This document shows positions 49,563 through 58,842 of a stretch of 64,000 nt of DNA, in pieces. Location of the stretch: NCBI GenBank assembly GCA_019918135.1, contig WBZZ01004845.1, forward strand, positions 62,001 to 126,000, written 5' to 3'. A model generated the notes under the pieces. It was not told the DNA's origin. It saw only the letters and a program-made list of their open reading frames with translations, and ran no database searches. This DNA comes from Paulinella micropora (taxonomy: Eukaryota > Cercozoa > Imbricatea > Euglyphida > Paulinellidae). The translations under genes and the position numbers were made by a program. The first letter of the stretch is position 1, and each line of letters opens with the position of its first letter.

Positions 49563-51155
49563 ACACGGCCAAGTTGTTAACTGCCATTTGAATGTGCGGT
49601 TGAGTTTGCGTGGCGGGCCAGAGAAGCTCGCCGGTCAGTTGGGGTAGACTCCAATGTCGCAACGGGGAGCTAGCCGGTGCCGGTGGGGGTTCCTGAATCA
49701 TCACAGGGGTAGTGGCAAAGTTAGCGTTAGCGAATCCGCTGTCTTGCAGAAGTCCCCTGATGTTGGTAAGCTGATGAATAAGGAGTCCGTTGGGGAAGCG
49801 GCGGAACTGGCTGCCACAGAAAACATTTTCGTCAATGTCTTTGAACAGGAATTGCGCTTCGCGTAGTCGGCGACAAAGCTCCTTGTGCTGCGAAAGGAAA
49901 AAGCAGAAGACGAGCATGTCGTCTATCTTGAGTAACAGAATCCACGGCAGAGACATGGGGTTACGGACGAACAACGGATGAAAGTCAGTACTATCATTAA
50001 GCAAGAAGAAAACGCATGCGTCGACGTTGGATTGCTTGTAGCCAAGGTTGCGTAGGGCAGATGCAAGGTGATCAAACTAACGTCGGCCAGCTTGCGGAGA
50101 GCCGTAAAGCGCTTTCATCACTCGCCATACTTGGTTCTGCTTCGAAGGGTGCCTGAATTGAGTAGGTACAATGGCAAATACAACGTCGATCATATCGGCG
50201 TGTGTTTATGCTTGTGAAAAGTCGATTTGCTTAATCAGACAATTCAAAGCCACCATGACCACAACATAAGTAGGGTGAAGTTCTGTGCAACAGGCGAGGA
50301 CACTTCATAGGGGTTGTGTTGCTGAAATGGTGTCATGTGGTTGCCGAATATAACCAATCTGAACTTGTATAACTGACCCGCATCACTCTCGTTGATCTTG
50401 ATTGCAACCACAAAACCTGTAGCCACATGTTTCGATGACAATCTGATTGCTTCAGAACGGGGCGACCAAACAAGGCAACCAGCGTCGTAAAGACCTTGGA
50501 TCTCCACTCGTCTTGCTTCGACGATCTGCGGGTACAATGTCGAGCTGCTTCTCCGGAACCCATAAAGTCCTAGTGAACAAACACCAAGCAGGCTCGTCGT
50601 CGTTAGTAGTTGGTAGATCATCTACCAGAGGGGCTGCTTTTGCCGTCTGCAAATCGAAGGCCACTTTTACATGATGCGTTGGGTGGTCGGCTGGTGTGCG
50701 TTTCCTCTCCCGTTTGCCATCGATGACATTGCTGTCCGATATTGCACTTGAAATGTCTCTTGGAGCGAGGCGTTGAAGGGATGGTTGTGGACGCAGAGTG
50801 CTACGGAAGCTGAGTGGTCGTCTTGCTGAACGGAGGCTGAGCTGGGATGCTGATGGGACATGGGTGCCTGCAACCTTCCTGTCGGTTTTGAGTTCGCGAT
50901 GGAGTGGTTCTAGTACGAGAGGATCAGGTTGGAGCACAGGTTGGGCGAGTCGTGTGGTTCTTCAAGAACGACGTCTTCTTCTGTCTCGTCGTCCTCAATC
51001 TCTTTGACTGAGTCTTGCGTGTCAACTGGCAAGTCTGGTTTGACTTGGCACAACAGTTTTCTTGATTTTTCTGCCGACGGTGGCACTTGTGACTGGTCCT
51101 CGAGCCACGTAGTGAGTCTCGGGTTCAGTTGGCTCCTTGACGACAGGGTGTTCAT
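49429..51155 (-). pseudogene. Cop-F IN-RT linker and reverse transcriptase
   Basis: Minus frames: 50937-50452 (Pro/Ser-rich linker then KVAFDLQTAKAAPLVDDLPT), 50621-50244 (KFRLVIFGNHMTPFQQHNPY then VAQNFTLLML, the RT fingers block), 50004-49429 (WILLLKIDDMLVFCFFLSQH, the YVDD box region; then CGSQFRRFPNGLLIHQ). Related to Cop-B in the linker (RRSLRF/RRPLSFR) and RNase H. Nonsense and frame changes throughout. Confidence 0.7.
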
Positions 51156-51224
51156 GGTATTACACGGGGTCGTCTTCGTCTTCGACTTGCTCTTCTAGCT
51201 CGTCCTCGCCTGTGTCGTCGTGCA

Positions 51225-52540
51225 TCATCCATGCCTAGCCGTCTGCCGTAGGGTCCTCGTCGATGTCCGGTGGCTCCTCCAGCATTGCGTTGGCTTGGCC
51301 GGTCGTCTTTCAATCAGTCGAAGGTCTGGTCGCTGTCGTCCTCCTCTGCCTCGTTGACTCTGTCCTCCGCCACACCTTCCACCATTGTTGGTTCCACGGG
51401 TCCGGTTCAGGTTCGATTGTCTCTCCCGGATGGGACAGTCAGCTCCGAGTAGGCCTGAACACAATCGTTTGGTGCATGTAGATCGACACTGTGTTGCGAT
51501 GTGTCCTTTCTTGTGGCAATTTAGGCTGACGATGTTCTTGTTGCAGTTAGCGATGGTGGTAGGCGGAGTCGAAGTATACAACGCAGTTGAGGACCTCGAG
51601 GGGGCAGCAGTCAATTGATTAGAGTGGTACGATTGCAGTATGAGGGAACATATCTGTTTATAGTCAGGTTTTTCACCATCAGACCTGGATCAATACATTG
51701 TACCTCCCACATCGCCCAAAGTGAGTGTTGCACACTCCTTGATCTTGAATACTATTAGTAGGAACATCACTTAGAACTCTTCGGAGAGGGGCACACCACG
51801 TGCTTGCAGGCGTTCAAATCGCTGCGTCAGCTTCTCCATCCACATAGGTAGCTGTTTGCAGTTCTTGATCTTATCTTCGAACAGTTGCATAAGCAGGCGG
51901 GCCACGGAGACTGATCCTTGCTCCCAAAGCGCTCGCAGAGTGCAGACAAGATGAAAGCAGGTTCGTTGCCTGCTAGTTGGACCGTGAGTAGTGCAGTTGA
52001 ATCGTGTGACAGGCCTCGATGAGGAAGCATCGGACCTGGATTTGTGTTTTTACGTAATCCGCAGCGCTGAATAGGCTAGCTAGTTTGGTCGGGACAATGG
52101 TAGTGGGCGGGTGGGTCGAAAACGTAGCTCACTTTCTCTTTCTGTCAGCTTCAGATGAACTGATCGAGCTGCTTGAGCTAGCGTCCTCCTCTTCCTCCTC
52201 AGACTGTACAGGGAGTGTCGTACCTTTAGTAGCCTTTCTGAAGCTGAGTTTCGAAGTGTGTTCGGATGTAGTGGCTTTGGTTTCAGTGGATGGGAGGGTG
52301 TGTGTCTTTTTCATCGATTAGTAAATAGTTTAAGTGAAACTTGATTTCCAGGATCGTATAGTGCAACTCCAGATCTTGTAGAAGTAGCACGTATCTTGCG
52401 TCCAGTCCGAGTAGAAAGGAGAAGATTTGAAACTTCCATATGTCAAATTCGTAGATCTGCTTCTTGGGAAACTTGGGGATCTTCAGTTGATAACGCGGAG
52501 CGTCCAATGCTTCATAACTAGTAAGTGTAACAGCTGACAA
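51225..52540 (-). pseudogene. Cop-F Gag and nucleocapsid
   Basis: Starts MSAVTLTSYEALDAPRYQLK (52540) with FDIWKFQIFSFLLGLDAR, a copia Gag N-terminal pattern. It continues in 52314-52129 (Ser/Glu-rich), 52030-51827 (HDSTALLTVQLAGNEPAFIL...) and 51614-51225 with NIVSLNCHKKGHIATQC...C...DCPIRERQ, a bipartite knuckle. The next recognisable pol part is the IN-RT linker only about 70 bp away, so protease and integrase are missing. Confidence 0.65.
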
Positions 52541-53599
52541 TGTGCAGGTTGTTAACTTGAATAACGTTTAGCGCTTGAGGTACTTTGATCAAAGTTTTGC
52601 AGAAAGATAGTGAAACTTAATTATTAGTCAAAATCTATATTAATTTCTATACCACAAGTTTACTAGGTTCAATAAATACCATAAATATTATCTATCACAA
52701 TAAATTTATGGTGACGATACAGTATGGCCCAATATGGATGAACCGGTAACGTGTATATGAATAATGGCAATATTATTGTAACGACTAATAAATATGATAG
52801 GCAAATATGTAAATTGGCAATAGATATGAAACGGACAAATGTCGGAAATATTACTATATATGTGGTAAGAATGATATTATAAATGTGATTGCTTACTGCC
52901 CTTTACATGCGTGAAAAGTAAAACTTTCTACCAGAGTAGACATAACAAAAACAGCATCTTCGCTTTTCTTTTTCAAATAAGTTGCTTTCTTATTAGACTT
53001 TCTTTGTCGAATGTTCCGATCCAGTGTCTAAGCATTGCTGGCTACCACTATTTCGATCAAGTATGAGAACTCGGACCACTACTTGGAAATTTTTCGTATT
53101 CTCCTTTAAAAACACAAAAACACAAAAACACGACAACGAAACCAACAATAACAAGAACAACAACAACAACGACGACAACCAACACCACCGCCACCACCAC
53201 CAACAATAACAACAACAACAACAACAACAACAACAAAAGGTAGAAGTCACGTGATATCCACTCTTTCCAACAAGTCTGGAAAATACTTAGCTATCTAACT
53301 CAAAGCTTGAAAAGATGTCTCACAAGCCTTCCAACCTCTGTGATCCTTTAATCACTGCTGCGGGATCCAGCAACTATTACATATAGAAAGAGTATGTCAA
53401 ACATAGGTGGCTAAAAACAGCATTTGTGTATTTTTCAGGAAAATGTTTAGTACATAGTTTCCACTCGAAGGAATGAATCGGAGAGAGCGGTGGAGGGGGG
53501 GGGGGGTGGGGTGGGTGGGTGGGAGTAGTATAATATCCTTTTTTTAAGGTCATTTTTCGTGCCCTCAAAATGACACTTTAAAAAAGAATTCGGCTTCCA
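52541..53599. other. Non-coding region between Cop-F and PLV-2: LTR-like AT-rich DNA, (AAC)n and G-run
   Basis: 52.56-52.9 kb is AT-rich with TTGGCAATA-type words and should include the Cop-F 5' LTR, but I could not pair it with the 3' LTR. 53203-53236 is an (AAC)n tract. 53488-53523 is a G-rich run (twelve or so consecutive G, then GGTGGGGTGGGTGGGTGGG). No gene supported. Confidence 0.5.
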
Positions 53600-53834
53600 G
53601 ACACATCTCCCGCAAATCAATACGAAGCAACAAAACAGCAAAATAACGAAATCAAATTTTCCAAATCAACAGAGAGCAAAGGAACAAAAAAGCAACCGAA
53701 AAATAAAATGTGAATGCGGTGCGGAGGTTTCAAGAGCGAACTTATCAAGACATAAAAAAACACACCATTATCTCCTACATGTAAATCTCCGACACGTAAA
53801 TCTCCGACATGTCGGAGATAGAGATAGAGATTGA
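53600..53834 (+). pseudogene. Zinc-finger fragment overrun by palindromic repeats (PLV-2)
   Basis: The + frame reads EQKSNRKIKCECGAEVSRAN and LSRHKKTHH, a C-x-C...H-x3-H finger typical of small viral proteins. It then runs into LLHVNLRHVNLRHVGD, which is translation of tandem palindrome units (53770-53820), and stops at about 53834. No ATG is obvious. The repeat probably displaced the natural C-terminus. Confidence 0.45.
53770..53820. repeat. Palindromic repeat P1, tandem cluster
   Basis: Three units of the form TCTCC(G/T)ACA(T/C)GTAAA or TCGGAGAT in a row. The last is the perfect palindrome ATCTCCGACATGTCGGAGAT, followed by AGAGATAGAGATT. The single-unit form recurs at 56055-56076, 63434-63456 and 63579-63602. 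Confidence 0.85.
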
Positions 53835-53911
53835 GCACCGACGGAAAACCCCATTTTAATAAAATAAGTTTATGTAATATATAAATAAGTCAATTTTGGA
53901 CAAAATAGACT

Positions 53912-54148
53912 TTGATGATTAACAGCAAACAGAAGAGAGCGGAATATGTAAAGGAAAGAAGAAAACAGAAATATACCTGTGTATGCGGTAAGGTAATAGG
54001 GATATACGGAAAATATCAACACGAAAAATCAGACTTTCATAGAGACCATTTCGCAGAGAAAGAAGAAGTTATGATAGGGGGGCATAAAGTTATTCGTATA
54101 ATTCGTAGAAACGACGACTTGGAAAGATATTATAAAAATCACTCGTGA
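53912..54148 (+). CDS. Small zinc-finger-like protein (PLV-2)
   Basis: 78 codons, intact. A basic N-terminus (KQKRAEYVKERRKQK) precedes YTCVCGKVIGIYGKYQHEKS and DFHRDHFAEKEEVMIGGHKV. C-x-C and following His residues suggest one small zinc finger, and the C-terminus is basic. Orthologous to the broken PLV-1 gene at 43347-43574. First well-formed gene at this end of the virus; nucleic-acid binding is likely but inferred. Confidence 0.6.
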   Translation: MMINSKQKRAEYVKERRKQKYTCVCGKVIGIYGKYQHEKSDFHRDHFAEKEEVMIGGHKVIRIIRRNDDLERYYKNHS

Positions 54149-54171
54149 TTTGTTATAATAATGTTATAAAA

Positions 54172-54220
54172 ATAAAAATGTAAAACCATTTAAAGAAATA
54201 AATATTATTACTTATATAAT
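54172..54220 (+). promoter_or_regulatory. Repeated 45-bp intergenic element, copy 1 (PLV-2)
   Basis: AAAATGTAAAACCATTTAAA then GAAATAAATATTATTACTTA, ending TATAATATG. The same element occurs at 54482-54532 and, on the other strand, twice in PLV-1 (42995-43040 and 43311-43358). Each copy separates two small genes and ends with a TATA-like box at the next ATG, so it probably acts as promoter and/or 3'-end signal. Confidence 0.6.
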
Positions 54221-54493
54221 ATGTCTTCTATAATGATACAAGCGGACAAGGAATTGAAAGAACTATACAACTTACATTTTCCAGAAGCACTAGCTCATGA
54301 TAGAAGGATTAAGAAATACACTAGAAGAGAAACACTTCAGCGATATAGTAAAGCCTTTAAGTTTTGGGAAGAACAGAGAAACAAGGCATTAGAGGCTCCA
54401 ACAATGTTGAATATTCACAAATGGCAAATTTTCGAAGAAGCAATCGCACAACTTAAATTAAGGGTGATGATTGTATTAAATAATAAAATGTAA
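54221..54493 (+). CDS. Small helical protein, unknown (PLV-2)
   Basis: 90 codons, intact: MSSIMIQADKELKELYNLHF, RRETLQRYSKAFKFWEEQRN, HKWQIFEEAIAQLKLRVMIV. Predicted all-helical with a His/Trp-containing middle. It ends NNKM with its stop inside the second 45-bp intergenic element. Ortholog broken at 43031-43307. No family recognised. Confidence 0.6.
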   Translation: MSSIMIQADKELKELYNLHFPEALAHDRRIKKYTRRETLQRYSKAFKFWEEQRNKALEAPTMLNIHKWQIFEEAIAQLKLRVMIVLNNKM

Positions 54494-54537
54494 AACCATT
54501 TAAAGAAATAAATATTATTACTTAAATATATATAGAG
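54482..54537 (+). promoter_or_regulatory. Repeated 45-bp intergenic element, copy 2 (PLV-2)
   Basis: AATAAAATGTAAAACCATTT then AAAGAAATAAATATTATTAC and TTAAATATATATAGAG before the next ATG. The first bases overlap the stop codon of the upstream gene (ATGTAA), so the element combines a gene end with the next promoter. Confidence 0.6.
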
Positions 54538-54714
54538 ATGGGGAGACACAAGAAATATCTCACACCTGAGGACAAACGAAAGGCTAACTCCGAAAAGGCT
54601 CTTGCATATTACAAGAGAAATAAGGACGAAATTAATCAAAAGAGGAAGGAGCAATTAAAAGAACGAAATAGAAAACTTAAGGAATACGAAGAAATGAAGG
54701 CGAGAGGAGAGTAA
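54538..54714 (+). CDS. 58-residue basic helical protein (PLV-2)
   Basis: ATG at 54538, TAA at 54712-54714. MGRHKKYLTPEDKRKANSEK, then ALAYYKRNKDEINQKRKEQL and KERNRKLKEYEEMKARGE. Very basic, helical, with a Y-Y-x-x-N-K-x-x-I-N-x-x-R pattern like short basic proteins common in polinton-like viruses and phycodnaviruses. The PLV-1 ortholog (42990-42815) has the same N-terminus and is frameshifted; conservation supports it as real despite its size. Likely DNA-binding, by composition. Confidence 0.6.
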   Translation: MGRHKKYLTPEDKRKANSEKALAYYKRNKDEINQKRKEQLKERNRKLKEYEEMKARGE

Positions 54715-54860
54715 AACAAAAACGAAAAACAAAAAAGTATTTTTTTTCTAAAAATTATGAATTTCATATTAAAGGTAAGACAATTTATATATATATATAT
54801 ATAAAGGTAAAACAATTTAATTTATTTCAATATTTTTATATCCACCCTAATATAAAAGTA

Positions 54861-57800
54861 ATGCCACCACCATTACCGCCAAGACCGACGAAGGAAAATG
54901 TAGAACTAGCGAAGGTAAGGGCGAATTTGAGGAAAACAGAAACCAGAGAAAACAAAAGGGAATTTAAAGTAGTAGAGTTAAAATCTAGGCGAGACAATAG
55001 ATTAAACTCTCTTACATACGAGAAGCAAGGATTAGACATAAACTTTTATGATACTGATGCATTAGAGCGAGAGGTTCTAATTCCTATACTATTGGATGCG
55101 AAAAGAAATGGTATGACAGGAAATGCGGATGTTCATATCACTATAACATACATAACAGACCACGAAGAATTAAATAGATATTATAAAAAGAAAACATTTA
55201 ATTCTTTTCAAATAAAAAACTATGACGATTTTATTGAAATGTTGAATGAGTTTAACATAAGCAATATTGAAGCATCTGGATTAGGTTATGACCGAATTAT
55301 TGAATATGCTAAGGTAGTAGTAGTTCAAGAAAACGGAGGCGGTTGTTATGAAGGAAGAAACAAATGTAAAAAAACAATATCTGATGAAAACATATTGATA
55401 TCTCCCGCTAGCAAGAATAATAATTGTTTATTCTTTCTCTGTAAAGACCTTCTTAATATGCCACTTATTAACAGAAAAAGATGTAATGATATTAGAGAGA
55501 AATTCAATCTTTCTAATGATTGCCCCATACCATTCTCTACCGCCGTAAAAATCCTTAATACTTTGATAAAAGAAGGAAAGACATATGAAATAACAAACGC
55601 CTTAACAAGAGAAACTATAAGCACAAACAACATCGGAGAAGAAGCGGACATTATGATTTACTTAGAGAATAACCACTATTTTGGATTAACTAAAAGATAT
55701 AAACAAAAATGCGAACAATGTTTAAAGAAATACATCAAAAAGCACACTTGTAATCCAAAAATCATAAATTATGTGAATAGAGAAATATTAAAGAATGGAA
55801 AGAGACATTTAATAACGAAGGAGCATAAAGAAAAATATAATAATAAAGACGAACTCCTTCATTACGACCTTGAAACTTTTAGAAATAACACACTTGCTGA
55901 AGGCTTTGATATTCACGACTGCTATATAGTCGGATATACTCAAGGGACGGAAGGATTTAAATACTTTGCTGGTAAAGATAGTATTTCTAAATTTCTTGAT
56001 ACACTTCTAGAGAGAGGAAAGAAGTTAGCAGTTGAATGGGGTAATAGAATGCCATATCTCCGACGAGTCGGAGATATTCATAATCCAGTCAAGAAAGTAG
56101 CAGGAGTAAGAAAGAAAAGAAACAAAGATGAAGAACCGCCGTTTTATATGTGAATGGATTTAATGGAGCGAACTTTGACCACTACTTCATTAAACAGGAA
56201 TTAATAAGAAGAGGCATTAAACCAAAATCACATATGATTAATAACGGCTCAATAATCTCTTTACAATTTGAAAATATTAAAATGTGGGATATGTGTAAGC
56301 ATACTCAGGGAACTCTAAAAGAAAACTTAGAAAATATGAAATGTAAAACTCTTAAAGGAGATTTTGACCACGACCAAGCCACAGAATGGGAAAAAATGAG
56401 CGAAGAATTAAGAAATAAGTGTCTTGAATATTTGAAGTGTGATGTTATGGGGTTAAAAGAGTTATATGACAAAATAAACACAGAGATATTTGAAAAACAC
56501 TCAGTGAATTTAACTTCATACATTTCAACTTCAAGCCTTGCTTTCAATATCTGGAAGAAAATGATTGATGGTAAGCACGATGTAAGGCTTCCAACTATTG
56601 AACAAGAAAAGTCATTTAGAAAAGCGGTTATCGGAGCAAGAACATATCCAAGCAAAAAAAGATTTGTTTCAAAACAATACAAGGACTACTTAGCGGGAAA
56701 AATCACATTTGACGAATTAACCGATTATTTAGTTGATGCGGATGTCGTATCTTTATACCCAACAGCGATGCTTAATTTATTTATGGTTGGAGAAATTAAA
56801 CAGGCTATCGCACCATTTGATTATAATAATCTTCCAATCGGTATTTACAATGTTGATTATATCTCACCAAAAGACATATTACATTCAAGAATAGGACAGA
56901 GAAATAAAATGGGCTCATTAAAGTGGAATTTAACGGATATGAAAGACCAATGGCTCACAAGTGTTGATATTGAAGATATGATTAAGGAAGGCTACGATAT
57001 AACAATTCATAAAGGCTACTATACAGAGGAGGCCGAACCAGTTTTCAAAGAATACATACTGGAAATGTTTAAGGCGAAAGAAAATAGCGAAAAAGGCACA
57101 CCGCAATATTTACTAGCCAAACTATTTATGAATTCGTTATACGGAAAAATGATACAGCGACCTATCCCAACAGAAGCAGAATATATTAAATCAAATGAGG
57201 AGTATTGGAAATTTTGGACGAAAAACTATATATCTGATGTGGTTGAATTCAAAGATAAAGACGGAAACAAACTATGGCACGTATCTGGAATACCTAGAAA
57301 TGAAGTAATAATTGAAGAGAGTATTACAAAGCCTTCTCATTACGGGGCTTTCATTCTAGCATATAGCAGGCGAATTATGTATAACTACATAAAAGAGGCT
57401 AATCCAAATAAAGACATAGAGGCTGATTTCTATTACACCGATACTGATAGTCTAGTGTTGCATGTTAGGTTCGCCAAACTAATCAAAAGGCTTGGTGATA
57501 AATCTCTCGGAGGAATAACGGATGACTTAGGAGATTGCTGTAAGATAATAAGAGGAATATGGATTGCTCCTAAATTGTATATGTTAGAATTTACAACGAA
57601 TGAAGCATTTCTCCCTTACCTTACTAAGAATGACTTAAAACATAAAGACAAAGGAGTTCATATAATTGAATGCTACGAAAACGATGAAGTAAAAAAGAGA
57701 TACTACCACCTTAGAGGTAAGGGGTTGAATTCAAAGGGGTTAAATCCAGAAGTATATGAAAAGATGGATTTAGGCGAAAGCATTGAAAATGTTAGAGATT

Positions 57801-57970
57801 TTCAAATGAAGAAAATTCATTTATCACGAAATAGCAAACAGCAAAACATTAACCATTTTAGCATAGTTCATACTACAAACATAAAAAAGAAAGTTAATGA
57901 TAATAAATGGCAAGGTCGGGAGTTTATCAATGAAAATGATAGTATTCCTTACGGATATCAAAGACATTAG
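54861..57970 (+). pseudogene. Protein-primed DNA polymerase B (PLV-2), one frameshift
   Basis: Two frames, 54861-56153 and 56150-57970, joined by a single one-base shift at TTTTATATGTGAATGG. Total about 1,035 residues. The N-terminal ~320 residues include NNCLFFLCKDLLNMP and a C-x2-C...H-x-C finger near residue 285. Exo I HYDLETF, exo II VNGFNGANFDHYF (spanning the shift), exo III CLEYLKCDVMGLKELYD, motif A DADVVSLYPTAML, motif B MNSLYGKMIQRPI, motif C YYTDTDSLVLH, then the Lys-rich HLRGKGLNSKGLNPE block. A P1 palindrome at 56055 adds PYLRRVGDI. All polymerase and exonuclease residues are present. Confidence 0.88.
56055..56076. repeat. Palindromic repeat P1 inside PolB
   Basis: TATCTCCGACGAGTCGGAGA, followed by TATTC. 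In frame it encodes MPYLRRVGDI. PLV-1 PolB has no such insertion at this point, where the frame runs LLDIIFEYADDLSKRKPKAK straight into exo II. Confidence 0.85.
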
Positions 57971-58047
57971 AAACGAGAGAGCAATTCTAAAATATCAAAT
58001 AATTAATTAATTTTTTTCAATAAATTTTTATCAGTCTATATATACCA

Positions 58048-58353
58048 ATGTCCGCCCTCACCAGACTATGCGAGAAGTTTGAAAAACTTTCGCTTGAAAC
58101 CAAAAATGAAACATTCACATTGAAAGATATTCAAAAGGTAATTCAAGACCAAATAAAGGCAATTGAAAATGCGCGGGCTGGCAAGCCAACCGATGTTTTT
58201 CCATTTGGTAAGTATAAAGGTAAGAAAATTCAAGATATAGCGGTTATTGATAAGCCATACCTTGAATGGGTTATGAAACAGCCTTGGTTTGAGAAATTTA
58301 CCGACATTAAAAGTGAAGTAAAAAAAATACATTTAATAAAAATTATTTTGTAG
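58048..58353 (+). CDS. Small protein with ExoX-like C-terminal module (PLV-2)
   Basis: 101 codons, intact. MSALTRLCEKFEKLSLETKN, a helical N-terminal part, then FPFGKYKGKKIQDIAVIDKP, YLEWVMKQPWFEKFTDIKSE. Orthologous to 39326-39616 and the closest gene downstream of PolB. It shares its C-terminal module with the next gene, only 12 bp away, suggesting an old duplication. The start is preceded by GTCTATATATACCA, and the next gene by GTAGTATATATACCA. Confidence 0.7.
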   Translation: MSALTRLCEKFEKLSLETKNETFTLKDIQKVIQDQIKAIENARAGKPTDVFPFGKYKGKKIQDIAVIDKPYLEWVMKQPWFEKFTDIKSEVKKIHLIKIIL

Positions 58354-58364
58354 TATATATACCA

Positions 58365-58808
58365 ATGACCGACCTGAGCACCAAGCAGGACTACTTGAAT
58401 GAAATTGAAAAATGGAACATTGACAGCGAAGTTAAGAAACCCACTATTAAATGGACTAAACCCGATATTATTGTTTCTTTCTATGAGCAATATAAACCCA
58501 ATGTTGGGATTTCCAACATAGATGATAATGTTAAAGTAGTTATACCCTTAGAAGACACATTGACGAAAATGATGGAGGAAGAAAGCACTCCTTTTGCGAC
58601 TGCTGATTTAAAAGAGACTGGTATCACCGAAATAAAGGCTAAGGTCGGCGAAGAAATAGCACAAAGTGAAACCGATATTTTTCTTCAATATGGTAAGTAT
58701 AAAAAAATGAAAATTGAAGATGTTGCTAAGATTGATAAACCATACCTTGAATATTTAATTCAACAACCTTATTTTAATAACAAAGATGCGGTAAAAAAAT
58801 ACCTATGA
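58365..58808 (+). CDS. Protein with ExoX-like C-terminal module (PLV-2)
   Basis: 147 codons, intact. N-terminal MTDLSTKQDYLNEIEKWNID...PTIKWTKPDIIVSFYEQYK, an acidic middle, and C-terminal IFLQYGKYKKMKIEDVAKID, KPYLEYLIQQPYF. The module equals that of the upstream gene but with Y-L-E-Y instead of Y-L-E-W. The intact form confirms that the PLV-1 version (39199-38716) is frameshifted. Function unknown; ends 35 bases before the convergent structural gene. Confidence 0.65.
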   Translation: MTDLSTKQDYLNEIEKWNIDSEVKKPTIKWTKPDIIVSFYEQYKPNVGISNIDDNVKVVIPLEDTLTKMMEEESTPFATADLKETGITEIKAKVGEEIAQSETDIFLQYGKYKKMKIEDVAKIDKPYLEYLIQQPYFNNKDAVKKYL

Positions 58809-58842
58809 TATCACATCGCTTTTCATTAAATTTTTTTTTGCT

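Noticed and set aside
53770-53820. CRISPR array from repeated palindromes
   Set aside because: Units are tandem or scattered with no regular unique spacers, no cas genes, and the genome is eukaryotic.
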